Assembly: GCF_004345645.1 (NCBI RefSeq)
Contig: NZ_SLWS01000006.1
Location: forward strand, 372,001-436,000
DNA from: Actinocrispum wychmicini
GTDB taxonomy: Bacteria; Actinomycetota; Actinomycetes; Mycobacteriales; Pseudonocardiaceae
Length of the DNA: 64,000 bases
Direction of reading: 5' to 3'
Shown: positions 25,352 to 33,779 of the stretch, one piece after another
Layout: each line of letters starts with the position of its first letter
How positions within the stretch are numbered: position 1 is the first letter of the stretch
The notes under the pieces: generated by a model
Databases searched by the model: none
What the model saw: the letters and a program-made list of their open reading frames with translations, nothing else
Told to the model about the DNA's origin: nothing
Position numbers and translations under genes: made by a program

Positions 25352-26508
25352 GGGGCCGGACCATCCGGGCCCGGCTCACCGCGATCTACGGCGGCCTGTT
25401 CTTCCTGGCCGGCGCGGTGCTGATGGCCCTGACGTACCTGCTGGTCTGGCAGATCCTGAACCGCAGCATGCCGAAGATGCCGGACCCCCAGGCACTGCAG
25501 ACCATGCTGGCCAGGCTGAAGATCACGTTCGGCGGCAACCAGGAGCAGGTCGACACCCTGTACAACGTCATCCGTGACGCCCAGGAGCAGCAACGTTCCG
25601 ACGTGCTGAACGGGCTGTTGGTACAGGGTGCGGTCGCGTTGGTGGGGGTCGGCGCCGTCGCCGTGGCGCTCGGATGGCTGCTGGCCGGACGCGCGCTGCG
25701 GCCCGTCCACCAGGTCACCGAGACCGCGAAACGGATCGCGGGTTCCGGGCGTGGCCTGCACGAACGCATCGATCTCGGTGGCCAACGCAACGAGATGACC
25801 GAGTTGGCCACCACGTTCAACGCCATGCTCGAACGGCTCGACAACTCGTTCGACGGCCAGACCCGGTTCATCGCCAACGCGTCCCACGAGATGCGCACGC
25901 CGCTCGCGGTCAAACGGGCCCTGATCGAGGTCACCATCAGCCGCCCGGACACGTCCACCGACGCCAAACGGCTCGGCGAGTCGCTGCTGGAGGTCAACGC
26001 GCGGCACGAGCGGCTGATCGACGGCCTGCTCACGCTGGCCGACAGCGAGAACGAGCTGACCGAGCACAGCGAGGTCGACCTCGCCGACATCGCCGAGAAC
26101 GTGCTCGACCAGCTGGCCGGGCCCGCGCGGGACGCCGGTGTGGAGGTCCGCGCCGCCACCCTCGGGCCGTCGCCCGTGGTCGGTGACCCGGTCCTGCTGG
26201 AACGGCTGACCCAGAACCTGGTGGAGAACGCGATCCGGCACAACCGTCCGTCCGGCTGGCTCTCGGTGCGCACCGGCCTGGGCACGTTGACCGTCAGCAA
26301 CACCGGCCCGGTCGTGCGGGTCTACGAGGTCGAAACCCTGTTCCAGCCGTTCCGCCGGCTGGACCGGGAGCGGGTGGCCGGCGAACGCGGGTTCGGCCTC
26401 GGCCTGTCCATCGCCCGCGCGGTGAGCCGGGCCCACGGTGGCGACATCACCGCCGTTCCTCGTCCCGACGGGGGTCTGGAGGTGACCGTCACACTGCCTT
26501 CGGGATAG
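25348..26508 (+). CDS. Sensor histidine kinase
   Basis: A 386-residue protein; ATG 25348 overlaps the regulator stop. Two membrane helices (LTAIYGGLFFLAGAVLMALT and VQGAVALVGVGAVAVALGWL) flank an extracytoplasmic loop of about 60 residues. A HAMP domain follows, then the H-box FIANASHEMRTPLAV, N-box NLVENAIRHNRPSG and G-box RGFGLGLSIARAVSRAHGG. The C-terminal ATPase uses VVRVYEVETLFQPFRRL in place of a typical D-box. It signals to the preceding regulator. The stimulus is unknown; pairing with an exporter suggests envelope stress or an antimicrobial peptide. Confidence 0.92.
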   Translation: MRGRTIRARLTAIYGGLFFLAGAVLMALTYLLVWQILNRSMPKMPDPQALQTMLARLKITFGGNQEQVDTLYNVIRDAQEQQRSDVLNGLLVQGAVALVGVGAVAVALGWLLAGRALRPVHQVTETAKRIAGSGRGLHERIDLGGQRNEMTELATTFNAMLERLDNSFDGQTRFIANASHEMRTPLAVKRALIEVTISRPDTSTDAKRLGESLLEVNARHERLIDGLLTLADSENELTEHSEVDLADIAENVLDQLAGPARDAGVEVRAATLGPSPVVGDPVLLERLTQNLVENAIRHNRPSGWLSVRTGLGTLTVSNTGPVVRVYEVETLFQPFRRLDRERVAGERGFGLGLSIARAVSRAHGGDITAVPRPDGGLEVTVTLPSG

Positions 26509-26527
26509 ATCTCGATACATGAAGGTT

Positions 26528-26553
26528 GCATCGCGATGCTTTCCGATATATCG
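26528..26553. promoter_or_regulatory. Probable PadR operator palindromes
   Basis: GCATCGCGATGC (26528-26539) and CGATATATCG (26544-26553) are perfect palindromes 5 bases apart in the 95-base leader of the padR-like gene. CGATATATCG-type sites are typical autoregulatory operators of actinobacterial PadR proteins. Binding here is inference. Confidence 0.6.
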
Positions 26554-26603
26554 TCGACACATCGGGTCGACGGTCGACCTGATCTACTCGAAGGAGCAAC
26601 ACC

Positions 26604-27185
26604 ATGAGTTACGGAATCTTTGAACAGCGACGCTTCGGCCCCGAGCAGCGCCGAGGGCGCCGCGGACCCTTCCCCGGCGGCTTCGAGGACGCCTGGCCCC
26701 GTGGCCGCGGCATGGGCCGCGGGCGCGGCGGACCTGGCCATCGCGGGCGACGCGGCGACGTACGGGCGGCGATCCTCGCCCTGCTGGTCGAGCGCCCGAT
26801 GCACGGCTACGAGATCATCCAGGAGATCGGCGAACGCAGCGGCGGCCTCTGGCGGCCCAGCCCCGGCTCGGTGTACCCGAACCTGCAGCTGCTCAGCGAC
26901 GAAGGCCTGGTCACGTCGACCGGCGAGGGCACGGGCAGCCGGCGCGCGTTCGAGCTGACCGAGGCGGGCCGGACCGAGGCGGCCAAGCAGGAGACCCCAC
27001 CGTGGGAGCAGGTCGCCGGTCAGTTCGACCCGCAGGACGTCGAACTGCGCACCGCGATCACCCAACTGGCCTCCGCGGTCCAGCAGGTCGCCCAGGCGGC
27101 CACCGCCGGCCAGAAGGCCCGCACGATCGAAACCCTCAACGAAACCCGCCGGGTGATCTACTCGATCCTCGGCTCCACGGAGTGA
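26604..27185 (+). CDS. PadR-family transcriptional regulator
   Basis: A 193-residue protein with GAAGGAG before ATG 26604. Residues 1-50 are Arg/Gly-rich (RRGRRGPFPGG; RGRGMGRGRGGPGHRG), an extension common in actinobacterial PadR-s members. The winged helix follows (AAILALLVERPMHGYEIIQE; SPGSVYPNLQLLSDEGLVTS). The C-terminus is a coiled helix for dimerisation. Two palindromes in its leader suggest autorepression. No obvious target gene lies next to it. Confidence 0.88.
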   Translation: MSYGIFEQRRFGPEQRRGRRGPFPGGFEDAWPRGRGMGRGRGGPGHRGRRGDVRAAILALLVERPMHGYEIIQEIGERSGGLWRPSPGSVYPNLQLLSDEGLVTSTGEGTGSRRAFELTEAGRTEAAKQETPPWEQVAGQFDPQDVELRTAITQLASAVQQVAQAATAGQKARTIETLNETRRVIYSILGSTE

Positions 27186-27507
27186 CCAGGCGAACGGGCC
27201 GGCCCGGGGACACTCCCTGTCGCCGGCCTCGACCCCGGGGCCAGCGAACCAGACCAGCCCGCTGATGCGGCAGGTCGGTTCCTGGTCGCTGGGTCCCCGG
27301 TCACTGGGTTCCTGGTCGCTCGGTCGACGCTGCTCGGTCAACGCTGTTGGCGGCTGCGGCGGAATTGTCGGTCCCCTGCCGTAACGTTGATTTCAGGGGA
27401 CCCCCAGGCGGGGACCCTCGTCGCGGCGTGGCAGCGGACTGGTTTGGAAGCGAGTGGCCTGGAAGCGGAGTTGCCCCGCGCCGGAACGCCAGAGGTCCGG
27501 GCCCCGC
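27186..27507. other. Intergenic region without a gene
   Basis: No convincing coding frame was seen in this 322-base stretch. It contains a short direct repeat, GGTTCCTGGTCGCT, at 27277-27290 and 27307-27320, within a run of related GGTC-rich units. It separates the padR and XRE gene ends, which converge here. Confidence 0.5.
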
Positions 27508-27747
27508 CTAGGACTCGTTCATCACCTCGATGAACCGCATCGCCAGCGGCTCGGCGGGCACCGTCTCCCCGGCCTCGAACCGCGCGACGGCGAGCGGCGG
27601 CAGCCCGGCCGCGGCCGCGAGCCGGTCCTGGGTCCATCCCCGTTCCTGGCGGGTGATCCGCACCAGCCGCACCAGATCCTCGGTGTCATGCGGGTGCTCC
27701 GCCTGGGCCGACTTGTACCAGTCGCCACGTCCGGTCACGATCAACAC
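27508..27747 (-). CDS. Small XRE-family helix-turn-helix regulator
   Basis: A 79-residue protein, with probable start GTG 27747 behind AAGGGG. The HTH is at about residues 25-75 (DLVRLVRITRQERGWTQDRL; AAGLPPLAVARFEAGETVPA). It lies just downstream of the aldolase-like gene, 41 bases from that gene's stop, and may be co-transcribed with it. The target is unknown. GTG 27735 is an alternative start. Confidence 0.7.
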   Translation of the reverse strand: MLIVTGRGDWYKSAQAEHPHDTEDLVRLVRITRQERGWTQDRLAAAAGLPPLAVARFEAGETVPAEPLAMRFIEVMNES

Positions 27748-27788
27748 CCCTTGCCGTCCACACTGCCGCCGACGGCTCCACACTATCC

Positions 27789-28847
27789 TCAACCGGCCGC
27801 GAGCATCAGTTCGCCCACGTGGTCCCGGATCTCCGCGTCCTCGATGTCGTCGAACTGCTCGCTCACCGACACCTCGAAGCTGCAGCTCAACGGGTGCGCC
27901 GCGGGCGCGACCCGGCCGAACAGCCGGATCCCGGTCTTCTCGGCGAGCAGGGTCGCGTGGTCGAGCACCCGGTCCGGGTCAGCCGCCATGTGCACGTGGA
28001 ACAGCGGTGTCTGCGGCGGTTCGGGCACGACCCGCACCCCGGGGATGCCGCCGAGCACAGCCGCCAGTGACCTGGCCCGTTGGTAGAACTCCGGCATCCG
28101 CGGCAACACCTCGTCCAGCCCACGTTCGCCGGCCAGCGCCATCGGCCAGGCGGACGACGTGTTGCCGCCGAGCCGGTCCCGCCAGATCCGGGCGTGCTCG
28201 ACGAACTCGGTGTCGCCGGCCAGCAACGCGCCGGAGATCCCGAGTAGTCCTTTGTAGAGGGACACGTACACGCTGTCGAACAGGGCCGCGATCTCCGCGT
28301 GCGATCGCCGGTAGTACGGCTGTGCCTCCCACAGCCTGGCACCGTCCAGATGGGACGCGACGCGGTGCTCGCGGGTCCAGTCGACCTGCGCGACCAGGTC
28401 CTCCCATTCGGGCAGCCGGCCGCCGATGTCCCGCTGCGGTAACTCCAGCAGCAGCGCGGCGACCGGCTCCGCGACCGCTTCCAGATCGGTCAACTGAATG
28501 AGCGAGTAGCGGTCGCACACTGGCAGGCCGGTGAGGCCGTGCACGATCGCGTATCCCTTTCGCTCGTGTTGTTCCAGGTGGCACAGCGGGTGGAACGCGA
28601 TCGTGCGGATGCCGCGCCGGTCGGCGTGGATGCGCATGGCGACCTGCTGGGCCATGGCCCCGGACGGGAACATCGCGGCGGCGGGTTTGCCCAGCAGGTC
28701 AGCGATCCGTCGCTCCAGCCGGGGCACCGCGCAGGCCCGTGACTCGTCCTCGCGCACCCGTTCCCGTAGCTGGTCGAGTACTACGGCCGGCCGGTGCCGT
28801 CGCGTCAACGCGAGGGACGTGGAACGGGGTGCGTCATCGATGGCCAT
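27789..28847 (-). CDS. PLP-dependent threonine aldolase/beta-eliminating lyase family protein
   Basis: A 352-residue fold-type I PLP enzyme. LLGKPAAAMFPSGAMAQQVA is the cofactor phosphate region, HLDGARLWEAQPYY holds the Asp that contacts the pyridine nitrogen, and SLYKGLLGISGALLAG holds the Schiff-base Lys. These fit the low-specificity threonine aldolase/beta-eliminating lyase group, which cleaves beta-hydroxy amino acids. True substrate cannot be told. The XRE gene follows it on the same strand. Confidence 0.82.
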   Translation of the reverse strand: MAIDDAPRSTSLALTRRHRPAVVLDQLRERVREDESRACAVPRLERRIADLLGKPAAAMFPSGAMAQQVAMRIHADRRGIRTIAFHPLCHLEQHERKGYAIVHGLTGLPVCDRYSLIQLTDLEAVAEPVAALLLELPQRDIGGRLPEWEDLVAQVDWTREHRVASHLDGARLWEAQPYYRRSHAEIAALFDSVYVSLYKGLLGISGALLAGDTEFVEHARIWRDRLGGNTSSAWPMALAGERGLDEVLPRMPEFYQRARSLAAVLGGIPGVRVVPEPPQTPLFHVHMAADPDRVLDHATLLAEKTGIRLFGRVAPAAHPLSCSFEVSVSEQFDDIEDAEIRDHVGELMLAAG

Positions 28848-28856
28848 GCTCCGACC

Positions 28857-29609
28857 CTACCCACCGCTTTGGACTAGACCACTTGGTTTACGACGGGTGC
28901 GCACCCGGTACCCGACGGCGAAGCTCACCCCCTGGACCTGGCTGATCGCCCTGCGCGCGACCGGCGCGGAGAACTCGATGCGCAGCACGGCTTCCAGGTT
29001 CGCGCGGGAGTCGAACCGCCACGTCGTGGTCACCGGGCGGGACTCGAAACCCTGCTCGGCGAAGAACGTTTCGATCTTCGCCGGTTCGTACTGCGGCAGA
29101 TCAGCGCGCAGCCACGGACCGTACGGCTCGCTCGTCCCGTCCAGGTCGACGATCGCGAGCACACCACCGGGCCGCAGCACCCGGTCAGCCTCGTGCAGCC
29201 CCGGTTCGCAGCCAGGGCCGAAGAAGTACGCGGTCCGCGCGTGAACCACGTCCACACTCGCGTCCGGCAACGGCAACCGCTGAGCGGAACCGGACAGCAC
29301 ATCAACCGACGACGTCTCACCGATCCGCTGCCGCGCCCGCCGCACCAGTGGCTGATGTGGCTCAACCCCAACGACAGCGCGCGCGGACTCGGCGAACCGG
29401 GCCAAATGGAACCCATCTCCGCAGCCCACGTCGACCACGTCCAAACCCGACCAGTCACAGCGTTCCCGCAGGACACGCCATATCTCCCCGTCGACGTCCT
29501 GCGCCTGGTTCTCCACCTCGTACAGGTCAGGCCAGTGCCAGATGTTCGGGCTCGGCACCACGTCGTCCGGACGTATCGGCGCACGCAGAGCGGCCCGCGC
29601 ACGGGACAC
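28857..29609 (-). CDS. Class I SAM-dependent methyltransferase
   Basis: A 250-residue protein, with start GTG 29609 favoured; the frame is open further up, and GTG 29636 is possible. Motif I is VVDVGCGDGFHLARF, followed by VVGVEP, LPDASVDVVHARTAYFF and RVLRPGGVLAIVDLDG, the standard methyltransferase type-11 fold. The substrate is not evident. It is divergent from a VOC gene starting at 29720, with a shared ~110-base promoter region. Confidence 0.8.
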   Translation of the reverse strand: MSRARAALRAPIRPDDVVPSPNIWHWPDLYEVENQAQDVDGEIWRVLRERCDWSGLDVVDVGCGDGFHLARFAESARAVVGVEPHQPLVRRARQRIGETSSVDVLSGSAQRLPLPDASVDVVHARTAYFFGPGCEPGLHEADRVLRPGGVLAIVDLDGTSEPYGPWLRADLPQYEPAKIETFFAEQGFESRPVTTTWRFDSRANLEAVLRIEFSAPVARRAISQVQGVSFAVGYRVRTRRKPSGLVQSGG

Positions 29610-29719
29610 GAGGCCGGGCAACCAGGTCAGCGACACGCAAACAGCAAACCACAAGGCGCAGTTCAGGCGTATCGTCCGCCCGTGGGCTTCGTCAAAGCCC
29701 GTCCCCACCGGAGGTCGCC

Positions 29720-30544
29720 ATGCAGTTCGGCACACCCTGTTGGATCGATCTCGCCACTACTGACCCGAAAGCCAGCAGGGATTTCTACGGCGGCCTGTTC
29801 GGCTGGCAGTACCGGGCGAACACCTCAGGCGGCTACGTCACGGCCCTCGCCGACGACGTCCCAGCCGCTGGCTTCTACCGCGCACCCGACACCGAGACCA
29901 ACAACGCGTGGACGCTTTACCTGGCCGTCCGGGACGGCAGGCGAACCGCCGAGCGCGTGGTCCAGCTCGGCGGCCGGATCGTCATGCCACCACAGCGGTT
30001 CGACAGCCAGGGCAGCCTGCTCGTGGCCGCCGACCCGGCCGGCGCCACGGTCGGCTTCTGGCAGCCCGACGGCGGCTGGCCCTTCGCCACCGGCACCAGG
30101 GGCGAGTTCCGCTGGGCCGAACTGAACACGTGGGACGGCGACGCCGCCGACAAGTTCTACGTCGACCTGTTCGGTTACCAGCTGGAGCAGATCGGTGACG
30201 GCATCGAGTTCGACTACACCACGTGGACGCTGCCGGGCGCCCGCACCCCGGTGCTCGGCCGGATGACGTTCGGGTCGGACTTCCCGCCGGGGAGCGTCCC
30301 GCACTGGATGGTCCACTTCGAAGTCGGCGAAGCCCTCGGCACGGACGAGGCCGCCGTGCTCGCCGTGCGGCTCGGCGGGCGGCTGCTGTCCGAACCGGCG
30401 AACTCGCCGTTCGGCCGGTTCTCGGTCGTGGAGGACCCGTCCGGCACGGCGTTCACCCTGATCGACACGTCCAACCGGTACACGCCGCACGCGCCGACCG
30501 AGGACGAACTGGGCAGCGCCAACGACGACCCGTATGACGACTAG
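29720..30544 (+). CDS. VOC-family protein, two tandem glyoxalase-like domains
   Basis: A 274-residue protein with ATG 29720 after GGAGG. Two VOC units are present: residues 1-115 (CWIDLATTDPKASRDFYGGL, FGWQY; PAGATVGFWQPDGG) and 130-262 (WAELNTWDGDAADKFYVDLF; DPSGTAFTLIDTSNRYTP). It resembles hydroxylase-like VOC proteins of actinomycetes such as the CFP30B type. The metal-ligand set is not clear. Its stop codon overlaps the convergent cdsA stop inside one CTAG (30541-30544). Confidence 0.8.
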   Translation: MQFGTPCWIDLATTDPKASRDFYGGLFGWQYRANTSGGYVTALADDVPAAGFYRAPDTETNNAWTLYLAVRDGRRTAERVVQLGGRIVMPPQRFDSQGSLLVAADPAGATVGFWQPDGGWPFATGTRGEFRWAELNTWDGDAADKFYVDLFGYQLEQIGDGIEFDYTTWTLPGARTPVLGRMTFGSDFPPGSVPHWMVHFEVGEALGTDEAAVLAVRLGGRLLSEPANSPFGRFSVVEDPSGTAFTLIDTSNRYTPHAPTEDELGSANDDPYDD

Positions 30545-31410
30545 ACGGGTACGAAAAGACGCAGCAGCAACCAGGACACGACGGCGGACGGCAGCAACGA
30601 GTCCATCCTGTCCATGACGCCGCCGTGTCCCGGCAGCAGGGTGCCCATGTCCTTGATGCCGAGGTCGCGCTTGATCAACGACTCGACGAGATCGCCGAGC
30701 GTGGACACCAGCACGATCGCGGCGCCGAACAACGCGCCCTGCCACCACTGGGCGTGCAGCATCAACGTCAACGACAGCCAGCCGCCGACGACACCGGCGA
30801 CCATCGACCCGGAGAAGCCCTCCCAGGACTTCTTCGGGCTGATCGTCGGCGCCATCGGGTGCTTTCCGAACAGCACACCGGCGGCGTACCCACCAGTGTC
30901 CGAAGCGACCACCGCGATCAGGAAGCACAGCACCCGCGCGACACCGTCGTGCGGGACCACGAGCATCGCCGCGAACGACGCGAACATCGGCACGTACGCG
31001 GCGGTGAACACGGACGCCGAGATGTCCCGCAGATAGCCTTCCGTGCCGCCACGGAACCGCCACAACAAGCACGCCAGAATCGTGACGACAAAAGCCGACA
31101 GCACGCCGTTGCGTTCGAACGGCCACGCCAGCCACACCATCGCCTGGCCGCCCAGGAGCACCGGCCAGAACGCGACCCGGATGTTCGCACTGCGGCGCAG
31201 CGTGGTCGTCAGCTCGTAGGTGGCACCGCCGGCCGCGAGCGCCACGATGCCGATGAAGATCTCCCTGACCGTCACCAGCGACACGATCACCGCGGCACCC
31301 AGCGCCAGCCCCACCGCGATGGCGGCGGGCAGGTTCCGGCCGGCCCGGGACTTCTTGTCCCCGGCCGGCTCGCCCATATCGGTGCTGTGGGGATCTTCGC
31401 CGGAACTCAC
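30541..31410 (-). CDS. cdsA: Phosphatidate cytidylyltransferase
   Basis: 289 residues from GTG 31410 (VSSGEDPHS); the frame is open to 31443. About eight membrane helices are present. The C-terminal signature SLIKRDLGIKDMGTLLPGHG with GGVMDRMDSLLPS is diagnostic of CDP-diglyceride synthases, which make CDP-diacylglycerol from phosphatidate and CTP. The gene follows frr in the conserved actinobacterial order and ends in a stop overlapping the convergent VOC gene. Confidence 0.94.
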   Translation of the reverse strand: MSSGEDPHSTDMGEPAGDKKSRAGRNLPAAIAVGLALGAAVIVSLVTVREIFIGIVALAAGGATYELTTTLRRSANIRVAFWPVLLGGQAMVWLAWPFERNGVLSAFVVTILACLLWRFRGGTEGYLRDISASVFTAAYVPMFASFAAMLVVPHDGVARVLCFLIAVVASDTGGYAAGVLFGKHPMAPTISPKKSWEGFSGSMVAGVVGGWLSLTLMLHAQWWQGALFGAAIVLVSTLGDLVESLIKRDLGIKDMGTLLPGHGGVMDRMDSLLPSAVVSWLLLRLFVPV

Positions 31411-31432
31411 GTTCCGCTTCGTCGGCCCGGAC

Positions 31433-31990
31433 CTAGACCTCAAGAAGCTCGGCTTCCTTGTGCTTCACCAGTTCGTCCACCTGAGCCACATAACGGTCGG
31501 TCACGTGCTGGAGTTCCTTCTCCGCGCGGGCCACGTCGTCCTCGCCCGCCTCGCCGTCCTTGGCGATCCGGTGCAGCTCCTCGTTGGCCTTGCGGCGGAT
31601 GTTGCGGATCGAGATCTTGGCGTCCTCGCCCTTGTGCTTGGCGGTCTTCACCATCTCCTTGCGGCGTTCCTCGGACAGCTGCGGGATCACGATCCGGATG
31701 ATCGACCCGTCGTTGCTCGGGTTCACGCCAAGGTCCGAGTCCCTGATCGCCTTCTCGATCGCGTTGAGCTGGGTGGCGTCGTACGGCTTGACGATCGCCA
31801 TCCGCGCCTCCGGGATGTTGATGCCGGCCAGCTGGTTCAACGGCGTAGGCGAACCGTAGTAGTCGACGACGATGCGGGAGAACATGGTCGGAGTGGCCCG
31901 TCCGGTGCGCACCGCGGCGAGGTCCTCCTTGGCGACATGCACCGCCTTTTCCATCTTCTCCTCGGCGTCGAGGAGTGTCTCGTCGATCAC
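31433..31990 (-). CDS. frr: Ribosome recycling factor
   Basis: A 185-residue protein of normal length. VRTGRATPTMFSRIVVDYYG, the PLNQLAGINIPEARM segment and VKTAKHKGEDAKISIRNIRR are conserved RRF stretches. With EF-G it splits post-termination ribosomes. It lies 26 bases after pyrH and is probably co-transcribed with it. Confidence 0.97.
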   Translation of the reverse strand: MIDETLLDAEEKMEKAVHVAKEDLAAVRTGRATPTMFSRIVVDYYGSPTPLNQLAGINIPEARMAIVKPYDATQLNAIEKAIRDSDLGVNPSNDGSIIRIVIPQLSEERRKEMVKTAKHKGEDAKISIRNIRRKANEELHRIAKDGEAGEDDVARAEKELQHVTDRYVAQVDELVKHKEAELLEV

Positions 31991-32016
31991 GGCTTCTCCT
32001 TGGTTCTCGGCTCTGC

Positions 32017-32760
32017 TCAGACCGTACTCGCGGGGGTGCTCACCAGGGTGCCGATCCTCTCACCACGGACCGCGCGGGCGATGTTGCCCTCGGTCAGCAG
32101 GTTGAACACGACGATCGGCATGTTGTTGTCCATGCAGAGGCTGAACGCGGTCGTGTCGGCCACCCGCAGGTCCTTCTCCAGCGCCTCACGATGCGTGATG
32201 TGCTCGAACATGGTCGCTTCCGGGTGCGTCTTCGGGTCGGCGGTGTAGACCCCGTCGACGGCCTTGGCCATCAGCACGACCTCACAGCCGATCTCCAGCG
32301 CGCGCTGCGCGGCGGTGGTGTCGGTGGAGAAGTACGGCATGCCCGTGCCGCCGCCGAAGATCACCACGCGGCCCTTCTCCAGGTGCCGCATCGCGCGCCG
32401 CGGGATGTACGCCTCGGCGACCTGGCTCATCGTGATCGCGGTCTGCACCCTGGTCTCGATGCCCTGCGTCTTCTCCAGGAAGTCCTGCAGCGCCAGGCAG
32501 TTCATCACGGTGCCCAACATCGCCATGTAGTCGGCCCTGGCCCGGTCCATGCCGCGCTGCTGCAACTCGGCGCCCCGGAAGAAGTTGCCGCCCCCGATCA
32601 CCACGGCCACCTGGGTCCCCGCGCGGACCACCTCGGCGATCTGCCGGGCGACCGTCTGCACGACGTTGGGGTCGACGCCAACGCCGCCCCCACCGAACAT
32701 CTCGCCGCCGAGCTTGAGCAGCACTCTCCGGAACGGCTTCGGGAAGTTGCCTTCGGTCAC
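32017..32760 (-). CDS. pyrH: UMP kinase
   Basis: A 247-residue amino-acid-kinase-fold protein: RRVLLKLGGEMFGGGGVGVD, VAVVIGGGNFFRG, DYMAMLGTVMNCLALQDFLE and TGMPYFSTDTTAAQRALEIG are standard UMP kinase motifs. It phosphorylates UMP to UDP. It is separated from tsf by a terminator-like hairpin, so it may have its own promoter in the 120-base gap. Confidence 0.97.
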   Translation of the reverse strand: MTEGNFPKPFRRVLLKLGGEMFGGGGVGVDPNVVQTVARQIAEVVRAGTQVAVVIGGGNFFRGAELQQRGMDRARADYMAMLGTVMNCLALQDFLEKTQGIETRVQTAITMSQVAEAYIPRRAMRHLEKGRVVIFGGGTGMPYFSTDTTAAQRALEIGCEVVLMAKAVDGVYTADPKTHPEATMFEHITHREALEKDLRVADTTAFSLCMDNNMPIVVFNLLTEGNIARAVRGERIGTLVSTPASTV

Positions 32761-32799
32761 ATCTCCTCCTGGCGGCCTGGGGACTTGCGGATACGCGAA

Positions 32800-32840
32800 G
32801 GCGGGGTCACGGGCGTCGTACCGACGTCCGTGACCCCGCC
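32800..32840 (-). terminator. Hairpin terminator after tsf
   Basis: GGCGGGGTCACGGGCGTCG and CGACGTCCGTGACCCCGCC form a 19-bp stem with one G-T wobble and a short loop, about 40 bases after the tsf stop. There is no T tract, as often in high-GC actinomycetes. Confidence 0.75.
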
Positions 32841-32882
32841 CGTCAAGCTGTCATCGCTGCGTTGTGGTGGCTGAGGCCTGGA

Positions 32883-33698
32883 TCAGGCCTGGCCGACCTC
32901 GAAGCGGGCGAACCGGGTGACCGTGACACCTGCCTCGTCCAGCTGGGCCTTGACGGTCTTCTTCGAGTCCGTGACCGACGGCTGGTCCAGCAGCACGACG
33001 TCCTTGAAGAAGCCGTTCACCCGACCCTCGACGATCTTGGGCAGCGCGGCGTCCGGCTTGCCTTCCTCACGCGCGGTCTCCTCGGCGATCCGGCGCTCGT
33101 TGGCCACCAGGTCCTCGGGCACGTCGTCGCGGGTCAGGTACCGGGCCTTCAGCGCGGCGACCTGCATCGCGGCGCCACGGGCGGCCTCGGCGTTCTCGCC
33201 GTTGTACTCGACCAGCACGCCCACGGCCGGCGGCAGGTCGACGGACCGGCGGTGCAGGTAGGTCGCGACCGGGCCGTCCAGCACGACCACCTTGGCCAGC
33301 TCGAGCTTCTCACCGATCTTGGCCGACAGCGCCTGCACGGCCGCCTCGACCGTCTGGCCGTCCAAGTCGGCGGCCTTGAGGACCTCCACGTCGGCCGGCT
33401 TGACGGCCTGGGCGACCCGCAGGATCCGGTTGGCCAGCTCCTGGAAGTCCAGGTTCTTGGCGACGAAGTCGGTCTCACAGCGCAGTTCGACCATCACGCC
33501 GCCGTCCGCGGCAACCAGGCCGTTGGCGGTGGCCCGCTCAGCCCGCTTGCCCACGTCCTTGGCGCCCTTGATGCGCAGGAACTCGACGGCCTTGTCGAAG
33601 TCGCCATCGGACTCTTCCAGGGCCTTCTTGCAGTCCATCATGCCGGAGCCGGTGAGCTTACGCAGCCGCGCGACGTCCGCGGCGGTGTAGTTCGCCAT
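32883..33698 (-). CDS. tsf: Translation elongation factor Ts
   Basis: A 271-residue protein: MANYTAADVARLRKLTGSGM and MDCKKALEESDGDFDKAVEF form the UBA-like N-domain, followed by the TDFVAKN core motif that contacts EF-Tu. It regenerates EF-Tu-GTP. It is the second gene of the rpsB-tsf pair, with a strong hairpin in the spacer. Confidence 0.97.
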   Translation of the reverse strand: MANYTAADVARLRKLTGSGMMDCKKALEESDGDFDKAVEFLRIKGAKDVGKRAERATANGLVAADGGVMVELRCETDFVAKNLDFQELANRILRVAQAVKPADVEVLKAADLDGQTVEAAVQALSAKIGEKLELAKVVVLDGPVATYLHRRSVDLPPAVGVLVEYNGENAEAARGAAMQVAALKARYLTRDDVPEDLVANERRIAEETAREEGKPDAALPKIVEGRVNGFFKDVVLLDQPSVTDSKKTVKAQLDEAGVTVTRFARFEVGQA

Positions 33699-33730
33699 CG
33701 TGCGTTATTCCGTCCTTGTCAAGTGTGCGG

Positions 33731-33764
33731 CCGGTACCCGCCCCTGATGGTCGGCGGGTACCGG
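33731..33764 (-). terminator. Hairpin in the rpsB-tsf spacer (partial terminator or attenuator)
   Basis: CCGGTACCCGCC (33731-33742) and GGCGGGTACCGG (33753-33764) form a perfect 12-bp stem with a 10-base loop just after rpsB. It may reduce tsf relative to rpsB expression or stabilise the rpsB mRNA; it lacks a T tract. Confidence 0.6.
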
Positions 33765-33779
33765 AATCTTGGCGTCGGG

